DNA of 64,000 nucleotides, taken from NCBI RefSeq assembly GCF_026183735.1, contig NZ_JAPFRE010000020.1:39406-103405 (forward strand). Direction: 5' to 3'. This DNA comes from Alteromonas sp. ASW11-130 (GTDB taxonomy: Bacteria; Pseudomonadota; Gammaproteobacteria; Enterobacterales; Alteromonadaceae). The notes beneath the pieces were generated by a model that was given only the letters and a program-made list of their open reading frames with translations, was not told the DNA's origin and did no database searches. Within the stretch, counting starts at the first letter, position 1. Each line of letters begins with the position of its first letter. This document shows, piece by piece, positions 17,155 to 25,368 of the stretch. The position numbers were made by a program, and so were the translations under genes.

Positions 17155-18546
17155 ATGAAACAGGATAACCATGTTATGGCCACGGGCGATTATAAGGTAG
17201 CAGACATATCATTGGCAGAGTGGGGCCGCAAAGAGTTAACTATTGCCGAAAGTGAAATGCCCGCTTTACTGACTATCCGGAAAAAATACAGCAAAAATAA
17301 ACCGCTCTCGGGAGCCAGAATTCTTGGCTGTATTCACATGACTATCCAAACAGGCGTTCTCATCGAAACGCTTCTTGAACTCGGTGCAGAGGTCCGTTGG
17401 TCTTCCTGTAATATTTTTTCTACTCAAGATCATGCTGCTGCAGCCATGGCCGCTGCCGGGGTGCCTGTTTTCGCTTGGAAAGGAGAAACGGATGCAGAAT
17501 ACAAGTGGTGTCTTGAACAAACCATATTGAAAAACGGTAAGCCCTGGGACGCCAATATGGTATTGGACGATGGCGGTGACCTTACGGCCTTGCTGCACGA
17601 ACAATATCCTCAGGTGCTAACACATATTCACGGCATAACCGAAGAAACTACCACGGGTGTCCATCGTTTGCTGGATATGCTCAAACAGGGGAAACTTAAA
17701 GTGCCTGCCATTAATGTTAATGATTCGGTCACCAAGTCAAAGAATGATAACAAGTATGGGTGTCGCCATAGTCTTAACGATGCAATCAAACGGGCAACCG
17801 ACCATTTACTGGCAGGTAAAAAAGCACTAGTAATTGGTTATGGCGATGTGGGCAAAGGTTCATCTCAATCCTTACGCCAGGAAGGCATGATTGTCAAAAT
17901 AGCAGAAGTCGATCCTATTTGTGCCATGCAAGCCTGTATGGACGGATTTGAAGTAGTCTCTCCTTATTACAACGGAGTAAATACCGGCGATAAGCAAAAT
18001 ATTGATACCGCCCTGTTGAGTAAAACTGATTTACTTGTCACTACTACAGGCAATATCAATGTGTGTGACGCTAACATGCTAAGTACGATTAAAAAAGGCG
18101 CAGTCGTTTGCAATATAGGGCATTTCGACAATGAAATCGATACAGCCTTTATGCGCGAGAATTGGCGCTGGGATGAAGTAAAGCCACAAGTCCATAAAAT
18201 CTATCGCAGTGAAGATGAAGAGGACCATATTCTGTTACTTTCAGAAGGACGTTTGGTCAACTTAGGCAATGCTACCGGTCACCCCTCCAGAGTAATGGAT
18301 GGTTCATTTGCCAACCAAGTACTGGCACAAATACATTTATTCGCACAGGCTTACGCCGATCAAAATGAGCATACCCAACAAGATTTACTGCGGGTTGAGG
18401 TGCTACCTCGACAGTTAGACGAAGAAGTCGCGCGTTATATGGTAGAAGGATTCGGGGGTGTAATCACCGAATTGACAGACCAGCAAGCAAATTATATTCA
18501 TGTAGAAAAATGCGGCCCGTTCAAGTCTGAACACTATCGTTACTAA
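17155..18546 (+). CDS. ahcY: S-adenosylhomocysteine hydrolase
   Basis: The 463-residue enzyme splits S-adenosylhomocysteine into adenosine and homocysteine, using tightly bound [18 protein letters not shown], the DDGGD and [14 protein letters not shown] substrate motifs, [20 protein letters not shown] with the catalytic Lys-Asp-Asn-Cys set, and the NAD site [11 protein letters not shown] are all present. The C-terminal pair [12 protein letters not shown] is intact. Length fits the bacterial group. An in-frame ATG eight codons in could also be used. It follows the mtnN-btuF operon after a 71-base gap holding an inverted repeat. Confidence 0.95.
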   Translation: MKQDNHVMATGDYKVADISLAEWGRKELTIAESEMPALLTIRKKYSKNKPLSGARILGCIHMTIQTGVLIETLLELGAEVRWSSCNIFSTQDHAAAAMAAAGVPVFAWKGETDAEYKWCLEQTILKNGKPWDANMVLDDGGDLTALLHEQYPQVLTHIHGITEETTTGVHRLLDMLKQGKLKVPAINVNDSVTKSKNDNKYGCRHSLNDAIKRATDHLLAGKKALVIGYGDVGKGSSQSLRQEGMIVKIAEVDPICAMQACMDGFEVVSPYYNGVNTGDKQNIDTALLSKTDLLVTTTGNINVCDANMLSTIKKGAVVCNIGHFDNEIDTAFMRENWRWDEVKPQVHKIYRSEDEEDHILLLSEGRLVNLGNATGHPSRVMDGSFANQVLAQIHLFAQAYADQNEHTQQDLLRVEVLPRQLDEEVARYMVEGFGGVITELTDQQANYIHVEKCGPFKSEHYRY

Positions 18547-18572
18547 GCGTAACTAAGGCCACCCACTTACCT

Positions 18573-18607
18573 ATCTGCCAGCCAATATAGCTGGCAGATC
18601 TGTTTTG
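18573..18607 (+). terminator. Terminator of ahcY
   Basis: ATCTGCCAGC (18573-18582) pairs perfectly with GCTGGCAGAT (18590-18599) around a 7-base loop, followed by CTGTTTTGG. It lies 27 bases after the ahcY stop. Confidence 0.8.
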
Positions 18608-18669
18608 GTGGATGAACCTAAGCGGTGTTTGCTAAAATGCTGAAAATCGTTTTAAAGCATTAATCTTAC

Positions 18670-19071
18670 ATGACTATCGATCTTGCTACGCCGGCTATGC
18701 TGTTTCCTGCCATCTCATTATTACTATTGGCATATACTAATCGCTTTTTGACATTAGCAACTATCATTCGCAATTTTGCTAAAGACGAACTAGACAATAA
18801 TACCGCAGCGCAAATAAAGAACTTACGCCAACGGATTCAATTAATTAAGCGCATGCAAATTGCCGGTGTAGCGAGCTTCTTTTTATGTGTATTAGCTATG
18901 CTGGCCATCTATTTAACGTATCAGGAAGTCGGCAGTTGGATTTTTGGTGTGAGTTTAGTTTGTTTACTTTATTCATTGTGGATGTCTGTGAGAGAAATTC
19001 TTATTTCAGTGGAAGCTTTAGATGTACATTTAGCGGGTGTGGCGAGGAAATCCAACCATGAAGAGTGTTAA
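18670..19071 (+). CDS. DUF2721 family membrane protein
   Basis: The 133-residue protein starts with the family hallmark PAMLFPAISLLLLAYTNRFL, followed by a charged helix (LRQRIQLIKRMQ) and two further membrane segments. DUF2721 proteins are small integral membrane proteins of unknown role. Its end overlaps the likely start of the GNAT gene by 14 bases, so the three genes up to 20958 appear to be one operon. Confidence 0.85.
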   Translation: MTIDLATPAMLFPAISLLLLAYTNRFLTLATIIRNFAKDELDNNTAAQIKNLRQRIQLIKRMQIAGVASFFLCVLAMLAIYLTYQEVGSWIFGVSLVCLLYSLWMSVREILISVEALDVHLAGVARKSNHEEC

Positions 19072-19633
19072 GCAGGTAAGTTACGTACAACTTGAACCCA
19101 AGTACTTTAAACAAGTGGTTGAATTAGGGAATAGAGTACATGGCGACAATTACCTCTCGTCTGAATCTATCAAAACAATTTATGAGGACAGTTGGCAGGA
19201 TGATATTAATGCCAGTTGGATTGCATTATTCGAAGATAAAGTAGTGGGTTTTAGACTTACTTTCGCAGCATCTAAATGGACGCCAAACGAATGGTGCTCT
19301 CCAACGCTCTGGCCTATTCCCCAAGAACAGGTCTGTTACTTCAAGTGTAATACTGTTGACAAATCTATTCGCGCCCATGGGGTGGGCAGTGAATTATTAA
19401 AACGTTCCATCAAGCAAGCTAAGTTGCAAGGTGCTCAAGCAGGTCTTGCCCATATATGGCTGGCTAGCCCTGGAAACAGTGCTTACAAATATTTCACTAA
19501 AAATGGGGGTAAATTAGTGAAGAAACACCCTAATATGTGGCGCCATGCATCTATTCATGAGGGCTACAACTGTCCTGTATGTACGGGATATTGCGAATGT
19601 GTAGCTGCTGAAATGATACTCCCTTTCCAATGA
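19058..19633 (+). CDS. GNAT-family N-acetyltransferase
   Basis: The ATG at 19058 (with GAGGA about a dozen bases upstream) gives 191 residues; a start at 19037 lies deep inside the previous gene. The acetyl-CoA region is VGFRLTFAASKWT followed by the loop RAHGVGSELLKRSIKQAK, matching the R/Q-x-x-G-x-G/A motif in degenerate form. The C-terminus is cysteine-rich (GYNCPVCTGYCEC), which is unusual for GNAT proteins and could bind a metal. Substrate is unknown. The stop overlaps the start of the FAD oxidoreductase by 4 bases. Confidence 0.75.
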   Translation: MKSVKQVSYVQLEPKYFKQVVELGNRVHGDNYLSSESIKTIYEDSWQDDINASWIALFEDKVVGFRLTFAASKWTPNEWCSPTLWPIPQEQVCYFKCNTVDKSIRAHGVGSELLKRSIKQAKLQGAQAGLAHIWLASPGNSAYKYFTKNGGKLVKKHPNMWRHASIHEGYNCPVCTGYCECVAAEMILPFQ

Positions 19634-20958
19634 GTTATGACCCATTAACTGTCAACGCAGTAAGCACGGAACTTCCCCATCCACCAACTTACTGGCGTTC
19701 GACACATAAAGTCGTATCGAGAAATCCCCTTGCTCAAGATATCCAGTGTGAATGGCTAATTGTAGGCGCGGGTTACACTGGTCTTGCCGCTGCGTGTGAA
19801 TTAAAACGCCACTCCGCCCGCTCAGACGTTGTGGTGGTTGATAGTCATGACATTGGCTTTGGCTGTGCCGGTCGCAATGGTGGTTTTGTGCTTTCTGGCA
19901 CAGGACGTTATAGCTTACCGGCTATTGCTAAAAAGTGGGGCGTCGAGGTGGCGGTTAAAATGCATGGAGAGTGGCAGAGTGCCGTAAACGCATTAAATAA
20001 ACACATTATGCAAGGAAATATTCAGTGTGACTTAAGTAGTGGGCCCTATTTAAAAATTGCTCACAACGCCAAACAAGCTAATTTACTTCGTCTTGCAGTA
20101 GAAACAAACAAACGCGATTTCGACATAGATGCCAACTTTTTGTCCCCCGCCAAGCTTGCCTCTCAACTTAAAATTGAGCACGCATACGGGGCCTCTATCC
20201 AGCCGGGACAATCTTTAAACCCATTGAAGTACGTCGATGGGCTCGCTCGACTTGCAGAAAACGATGGGGTAACAATTCATACTCGCACACCAGCTGAGTC
20301 CATTGAACGCACAGCGAATGGTTGGAAGATAAAGACCCCCCAAGCAACCATTAACGCTGAGAATATTTTACTTGCGAGCAACGCATACAGCCCGCGCCAA
20401 TTCCATCCTATGATAGATAAACGGCAGTTCCCAGTTCAATCAAGCATCATTGTTACGGCACCTATTTCCAACTCGGTACGCGAAACCACTGGGCTCAATA
20501 AGGCGATGACCATGATGGATACGCGCATGATGAAATATTACTATCGTACACTGCCAGATGGACGGCTACTTTTTGGAGGTCGCGGAGCCGTAGCGGGTAA
20601 AAATGCCGACAGTCCTTTGGCCAAAAATCGGTTAATTGATGCTATGACCGCCAGCTTTCCGTCACTAAAGCATATTGATATCGATTATTTCTGGAGTGGG
20701 TGGGTGTCAGTCGCCTTGGACAGTATGCCCAGAGTGGTATTCGATGAAAAGCAACGAATTGGATATTCTATGGGTTATTGTGGTTCTGGCGTATCATTCG
20801 CTACTCTTGCAGGCGCCAGACTGGTGCAAAGGGCCTTAGGCGAAAAGTTGGATACGTCCTTACCCCTTTATCGAAATGCTTTACCTAAATACCCCATGCC
20901 TGCGATGCGCAGAATGGGGTTGCGAGCCCTTTATACCTGGGCTCACCTATTTGAATAA
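19630..20958 (+). CDS. FAD-dependent oxidoreductase of the DAO/PuuB type
   Basis: The 442-residue protein carries the dinucleotide-binding motif LIVGAGYTGLAAACEL near residue 42 and the flavin-proximal GFGCAGRNGGFVLSG. The C-terminal half has YFWSGWVSVALDSMPRV and the second FAD contact GYCGSGVSFATLAGARL. This layout is that of gamma-glutamylputrescine oxidase (PuuB) and related amine oxidases. The exact amine cannot be told from sequence. Four-base overlap with the GNAT gene suggests that an acetylated or conjugated amine might be handled by both (inference). Confidence 0.82.
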   Translation: MSYDPLTVNAVSTELPHPPTYWRSTHKVVSRNPLAQDIQCEWLIVGAGYTGLAAACELKRHSARSDVVVVDSHDIGFGCAGRNGGFVLSGTGRYSLPAIAKKWGVEVAVKMHGEWQSAVNALNKHIMQGNIQCDLSSGPYLKIAHNAKQANLLRLAVETNKRDFDIDANFLSPAKLASQLKIEHAYGASIQPGQSLNPLKYVDGLARLAENDGVTIHTRTPAESIERTANGWKIKTPQATINAENILLASNAYSPRQFHPMIDKRQFPVQSSIIVTAPISNSVRETTGLNKAMTMMDTRMMKYYYRTLPDGRLLFGGRGAVAGKNADSPLAKNRLIDAMTASFPSLKHIDIDYFWSGWVSVALDSMPRVVFDEKQRIGYSMGYCGSGVSFATLAGARLVQRALGEKLDTSLPLYRNALPKYPMPAMRRMGLRALYTWAHLFE

Positions 20959-20964
20959 TACTGA

Positions 20965-22164
20965 TTATTTAAGGGTGATACGGGCAAATTTACGTTTGCC
21001 CACCTGATATACCGCCTCACCTGGTGAGGTAAGTTGCAACCTTGGGTCTTCAACTTTTGTTCCATCAATTTTCACTGCTCCTTGCTTAACCATTCGCATA
21101 GCGTCTGAGGTTGAAGCAACAAGCGATGCATCCTTTAATACACTGCCTAACCCTAATCCGTCATCAGTTAAGTCAAAAGTAAATTCGGGCATTTCATCAG
21201 GAATCGCATTTTTCTGAAAACGCTGAATAAAATCCTGATGTGCTGCGGCAGCTGCATCTTCATCATGAAAGCGGGCAATAATCTCTTTTGCTAGCATAAT
21301 TTTGAAGTCCCGCGGATTCGCGCCCGCAGCAATTTGTTGCTTGAAACTTTCAATCTCTTCAATTGGACGGAAGCTTATCAAGTCATAGTAACGCCACATC
21401 AAATCATCCGATACTGACATAACTTTACCAAACATATCGTTGGGTGCATCAGTTATACCAATATAGTTATTGAGTGACTTTGACATTTTCTTCTCACCGT
21501 CCAGCCCCTCTAATAGTGGCAGCATTACCAGTGCTTGTTGCGTTTGCCCCTGATCTTTTTGTAATTCTCGACCCATTAACAGGTTAAACCGCTGATCGGT
21601 TCCACCAAGTTCAACATCGGCTTTTAGCGCAACCGAGTCCCAGCCCTGTACTAACGGATATAAAAACTCATGAATGGCGATGGGCTGGCCTGTGGCATAG
21701 CGCTTTTTAAAGTCGTCTCGTTCTAACATTCTTGCCACAGTTTGACTTGCGGCGAGTTTGATCATACCGTCTGCTCCTAATGTATCCATCCATTCGGAGT
21801 TGAAGCGAATTTCAGTCAGTTCAGGGTCAAGTATTTTAAAAACTTGCTCTTGATACGTACGTGCATTTTCTAATACCTGTTCTCGGGATAAAGGCTTGCG
21901 CGTGACGTTTTTACCAGTAGGATCACCTATAAGACCAGTAAAATCTCCGATCAAAAAGACCACTTTGTGACCGAGTTGCTGGAATGTTCTTAGTTTGTTG
22001 ATCAGTACAGTGTGACCTAAATGCAGGTCTGGCGCGGTAGGGTCGAAACCCGCCTTAACCGTAAGCGTTTTACCGGTTTTAAGTTTATCAATTAAGTCCT
22101 GTTCAGGCAGGATTTCATCGGTTCCTCGCTTTATTTCAGCTAATGCTGTTTGCCAGTCATTCAT
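20965..22164 (-). CDS. tyrS: Tyrosyl-tRNA synthetase
   Basis: A 399-residue class I synthetase charging tRNA-Tyr. The start was moved to the ATG at 22164 ([14 protein letters not shown]), which has a GAG ribosome site and matches the family N-terminus; the frame extends 18 codons further upstream. HLGH (the HIGH motif) lies in [15 protein letters not shown] and KMSKS in [10 protein letters not shown]. An S4-like RNA-binding domain ends the protein ([15 protein letters not shown]). This is the TyrZ-like branch with about 400 residues. It diverges from mepM, an arrangement common in gammaproteobacteria. Confidence 0.95.
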   Translation of the reverse strand: MNDWQTALAEIKRGTDEILPEQDLIDKLKTGKTLTVKAGFDPTAPDLHLGHTVLINKLRTFQQLGHKVVFLIGDFTGLIGDPTGKNVTRKPLSREQVLENARTYQEQVFKILDPELTEIRFNSEWMDTLGADGMIKLAASQTVARMLERDDFKKRYATGQPIAIHEFLYPLVQGWDSVALKADVELGGTDQRFNLLMGRELQKDQGQTQQALVMLPLLEGLDGEKKMSKSLNNYIGITDAPNDMFGKVMSVSDDLMWRYYDLISFRPIEEIESFKQQIAAGANPRDFKIMLAKEIIARFHDEDAAAAAHQDFIQRFQKNAIPDEMPEFTFDLTDDGLGLGSVLKDASLVASTSDAMRMVKQGAVKIDGTKVEDPRLQLTSPGEAVYQVGKRKFARITLK

Positions 22165-22356
22165 TTTTTTCTCACATCTACTGGTATCACGGTTTAATCT
22201 GGCTGGCATTTTACGCATGGATGGGAACCTTTGAAAGGTTTGGTGTTCATATTTGAGCGCAAACTGCCGATAAAGATAACGAGCTGAGCAAATTATGAGC
22301 AGCTATAATGAATAAATGTCCATGTTGAAAGCTTTATTCTCTAATTAGGTTGTACG

Positions 22357-23673
22357 ATGAGAATCAATTTATACGCGGGTGTGAAAAACACCGTAAAAAG
22401 ATTACCCTCGCCACACCGCACCGGGTTGGCGATTGCCAGTGCGTTCCTGTGTGGGATGGTACTATTGCCGTCAGAACCGGTTGAAGCCAGCCGTCATGCT
22501 GAAGCCGCCATTTTAGACGTTGGCGTCCGATATCCACTTAAGTTGGCGGTAACCCAGAATACAGATGTGATGTTGCCTGAAGAAGAGTCGGGTTGGCAGC
22601 TTTATAAAGTAGGTCGGGGTGATACGCTGGCAAAGATTTTTAAGCGCGCCGGCTTTTCTCCTCGCGACACTTATGAAGTAAGCAGCTCCGGTGAACTAGC
22701 TAAAACGCTGGTGACCATTTTACCTGGCGATGAACTCTGGCTAAAAGCTGATGATAATGGCGGCTTTGCAGGGCTAAAATACAAGTTATCCGCAAAGGAA
22801 ACTCTATCTATCGGGCCCTCCGAAGAATCAGCCAAACTGATTGCTGAGCTTCAGACTAAAGAAATCGAAGTCCGTCATAATTTTGCCCAGGGAGAGATTA
22901 CCTCAAGCTTTTGGCATGCGGGGGTATCTGCAGGATTAACCGATAACCAGATTATGCATCTTGCTGGTATATTTGGCTGGGACATCGACTTTGCCATGGA
23001 GATTCGTCGAGGAGACGTATTTAATGTGGTATTTGAAGAACAGTACATTGATGGTGAATTTGTAGGTTTTGGCGATATTGTTGCTGCTGAATTTATCAAT
23101 CAGGGCGAAAAATTCGCTGCAATTAAGCACAGCGATGGAAACTATTACACCCCAGAAGGCCGTAGCATGCGCAAGAGTTTTTTGCGTGCGCCAATTAACT
23201 TTAAATACGTTAGCTCTAACTTTACTAAAGCTCGCTTCCATCCCGTTCAAAAACGTTGGAAAGCACACCGCGGTACAGATTACGTAGCCGCGGCGGGTAC
23301 GCCAGTAATGGCTGCCGGTGACGGAAAAGTAGTGAAAGCGGGCTATGATCGCTTTAATGGTAATCACGTTTTTATCCAGCATGGTGAGAAATACACTACC
23401 AAATACCTGCATTTCAAGAAAAATGCCGTAAAAGTCGGTGATGTAGTTAAACAGGGTCAGACGGTAGGCTACTTAGGTAGTACAGGTATGGTAACTGGCG
23501 CACACTTACACTATGAATTTTTAGTGGATGGTGTGCACCGTAATCCACGCACAGTGGCACTACCTAAAGCACTCCCGATTGCCAAAGAAGAGCGTGCGGC
23601 TTTTGAAGTCATTGCGCGCAATCGACTTAAACAATTAGATACAAACAAACGTATAATGTTGGCTATGCAATAA
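22357..23673 (+). CDS. mepM: Murein endopeptidase of the M23 family with OapA-like N-terminus
   Basis: The 438-residue protein has an N-terminal membrane anchor (HRTGLAIASAFLCGMVLLPSEP). A LysM/OapA-like domain (WQLYKVGRGDTLAKIFKRAG) follows. The C-terminal LytM/M23 peptidase keeps all zinc ligands: HRGTDYVA (His and Asp) and HLHYEF. It should cut peptide cross-links in periplasmic peptidoglycan to allow growth. It lies two bases before anmK, which recycles the released anhydro sugars, making a functional pair. A TATAAT at 22304-22309 is a plausible -10 box. Confidence 0.92.
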   Translation: MRINLYAGVKNTVKRLPSPHRTGLAIASAFLCGMVLLPSEPVEASRHAEAAILDVGVRYPLKLAVTQNTDVMLPEEESGWQLYKVGRGDTLAKIFKRAGFSPRDTYEVSSSGELAKTLVTILPGDELWLKADDNGGFAGLKYKLSAKETLSIGPSEESAKLIAELQTKEIEVRHNFAQGEITSSFWHAGVSAGLTDNQIMHLAGIFGWDIDFAMEIRRGDVFNVVFEEQYIDGEFVGFGDIVAAEFINQGEKFAAIKHSDGNYYTPEGRSMRKSFLRAPINFKYVSSNFTKARFHPVQKRWKAHRGTDYVAAAGTPVMAAGDGKVVKAGYDRFNGNHVFIQHGEKYTTKYLHFKKNAVKVGDVVKQGQTVGYLGSTGMVTGAHLHYEFLVDGVHRNPRTVALPKALPIAKEERAAFEVIARNRLKQLDTNKRIMLAMQ

Positions 23674-23675
23674 AT

Positions 23676-24779
23676 ATGGCCTATTACATTGGTTTGATGT
23701 CGGGCACCAGTATGGACGGCGTAGATGCCGTCCTGTGTGATATCACTCATAATAATATTTCTACTAAACACTGTCTTTCCCTTCCCTTTTCTGATGCATT
23801 ATTAAATCAATTGGTCGCGCTTTGTTCGCCGGGAGTTAACGAACTAGAACGCATGGCGGAAGCAGATCGTAATGTTGCACATACATTTGCTGAAGCAGTT
23901 AATCAACTGCTCTGTGCAACGAATTTAAAACCAAGTGATATTGTTGCCATTGGGTCTCACGGGCAGACAATTCGTCATCAACCTACATCGGGCTCTCTCT
24001 TTGGTTACTCTATTCAAATTGGCGATGCTAACAGGATTGCTGCCCTTACGGATATTGATGTGGTAGCCGATTTCAGACGCAGAGATATTGCCGAAGGCGG
24101 ACAAGGCGCCCCTTTAGTGCCTGCTTTTCATCACCAGGTGTTTGGTTCACCGTCCGCTACAAGAGCAATTGTAAACATTGGTGGAATTGCTAATGTTACA
24201 TATTTACCTGCCGATGACTCGAAGCCTGTTGTGGGATTCGATACTGGACCGGGAAACCGTTTAATGGACATCTGGTGCCAGCGTCATACAGGGAAGCGCT
24301 ACGATAATAATGGCCAGTGGGCGGCCTCGGGTGAAGCTGATATAAGCCTGTTAAAGGAAATGCTAGATGACCCCTACTTTAAAAAAGATACACCGAAAAG
24401 TACTGGACGAGAATATTTTAACGAACAGTGGTTGACGCAATTTGATGCACTATGTCAGATTCGTGCGAACGATATTCAGGCTACCTTGTTGTGTTTAACA
24501 GCCCAGTCGATTGCTGATGCTATCCACCGTTTAAAGCAAGTTGATGAAATATACGTATGTGGTGGCGGCGCGTTCAACGTACACTTATTACAAACGCTAG
24601 CTGTGAAAACGGGGATTGACGTGCTATCAACCGAACAATTGGGAATAAACCCTCAATGGGTAGAAGGAGCCGCTTTTGCGTGGTTGGCTTGGGCTTATAC
24701 CAATCGAATTACCGGTAATTTGCCTGACGTGACGGGTGCCAGAAGGGCGTGTGTTTTAGGAGCTTTGTATTCAGCTTAG
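23676..24779 (+). CDS. anmK: Anhydro-N-acetylmuramic acid kinase
   Basis: The 367-residue cytoplasmic kinase opens the 1,6-anhydro ring of anhMurNAc and phosphorylates it for cell-wall recycling. Signature parts are YIGLMSGTSMDGVDAVL at the N-terminus, IGSHGQTIRH, NIGGIANVTYLP and VGFDTGPGNRLMD. The C-terminal GGGAFNVHLL is the ATP-side element. Length is standard. It directly follows mepM, with 2 bases between. Confidence 0.95.
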   Translation: MAYYIGLMSGTSMDGVDAVLCDITHNNISTKHCLSLPFSDALLNQLVALCSPGVNELERMAEADRNVAHTFAEAVNQLLCATNLKPSDIVAIGSHGQTIRHQPTSGSLFGYSIQIGDANRIAALTDIDVVADFRRRDIAEGGQGAPLVPAFHHQVFGSPSATRAIVNIGGIANVTYLPADDSKPVVGFDTGPGNRLMDIWCQRHTGKRYDNNGQWAASGEADISLLKEMLDDPYFKKDTPKSTGREYFNEQWLTQFDALCQIRANDIQATLLCLTAQSIADAIHRLKQVDEIYVCGGGAFNVHLLQTLAVKTGIDVLSTEQLGINPQWVEGAAFAWLAWAYTNRITGNLPDVTGARRACVLGALYSA

Positions 24780-24838
24780 GCTAATTCGCACCGACGCATA
24801 ATCAGCACTAAGTGTAATCCCAATATTGCTATTCGGAA

Positions 24839-25270
24839 TCAGTGAAATCTGATAGTGGACAGTTTTTCCAAACACCCAATCCAGCCTAAATTATGTTGTT
24901 CTTTTTCTTTCTCGTTGGCAAACCCTGAATGAATTAAAATAATCTCGGTGGTACTATCGTTTAATTGCTCAAATTGTATGTCAACACTGGTAATTACGCT
25001 TTCTTCTAACGCGTCTTCCCAGGCCCATGAAAACATCAGCTGGTCATTTCGGCGGATTCGCGTGTATTCCCCAGTCAACGTATAAGATTTACCCGTAGCT
25101 TCTTCCATAACGATACGATACTGTCCGCCTTCTTCAAAGTCAGAGACCACTTGCACAACATGCATTGGCGGTGGCGCTATCCATTGACTAATCAATTCAG
25201 GCTTATGAAAAGCATCGAAAAGTTGAGTAATTGGAATATGAAAGATTACATTCATTTTGAAATTATACAT
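24839..25270 (-). CDS. SRPBCC/AHSA1-domain protein
   Basis: The product is about 143 residues from the ATG at 25270; a GTG at 25294 would add eight. It has the START-like AHSA1 pattern: the N-terminal strand FHIPITQLFDAFHKPELISQWIAPP, then GGQYRIVMEEATGKSYTLTGEY and LIHSGFANEKEKEQHNLGWIGCLEKL. Such small proteins bind hydrophobic ligands or act as Hsp90-activator-like domains; function here is unknown. A perfect 11-bp inverted repeat lies at its 5' end. It is flanked by anmK and a PLP enzyme and is likely transcribed alone. Confidence 0.75.
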   Translation of the reverse strand: MYNFKMNVIFHIPITQLFDAFHKPELISQWIAPPPMHVVQVVSDFEEGGQYRIVMEEATGKSYTLTGEYTRIRRNDQLMFSWAWEDALEESVITSVDIQFEQLNDSTTEIILIHSGFANEKEKEQHNLGWIGCLEKLSTIRFH

Positions 25271-25273
25271 ATG

Positions 25274-25318
25274 GGTTTCTTGCGCCAAAGTCACAGACTT
25301 TTATATACGCAAGAAACC
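25274..25318. repeat. Perfect 11-bp inverted repeat at the SRPBCC gene start
   Basis: GGTTTCTTGCG (25274-25284) and CGCAAGAAACC (25308-25318) are perfect inverted copies with a 23-base spacer. With the ATG at 25270 as start, the whole element sits in the leader of the minus-strand SRPBCC gene, with the near arm ending 3 bases before the start codon. Confidence 0.6.
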
Positions 25319-25368
25319 GCCATTTATACTAATTTACGATGTTCAAAAAACGCAAACTAGCATTACTA

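Noticed and set aside
22165..22218. N-terminal extension of tyrS
   Set aside because: The family begins at [14 protein letters not shown], and that ATG has a ribosome site.
22226..22240. Small palindrome AACCTT-TGA-AAGGTT upstream of tyrS
   Set aside because: Six-base arms with a 3-base loop are common by chance; no further signal supports a site.
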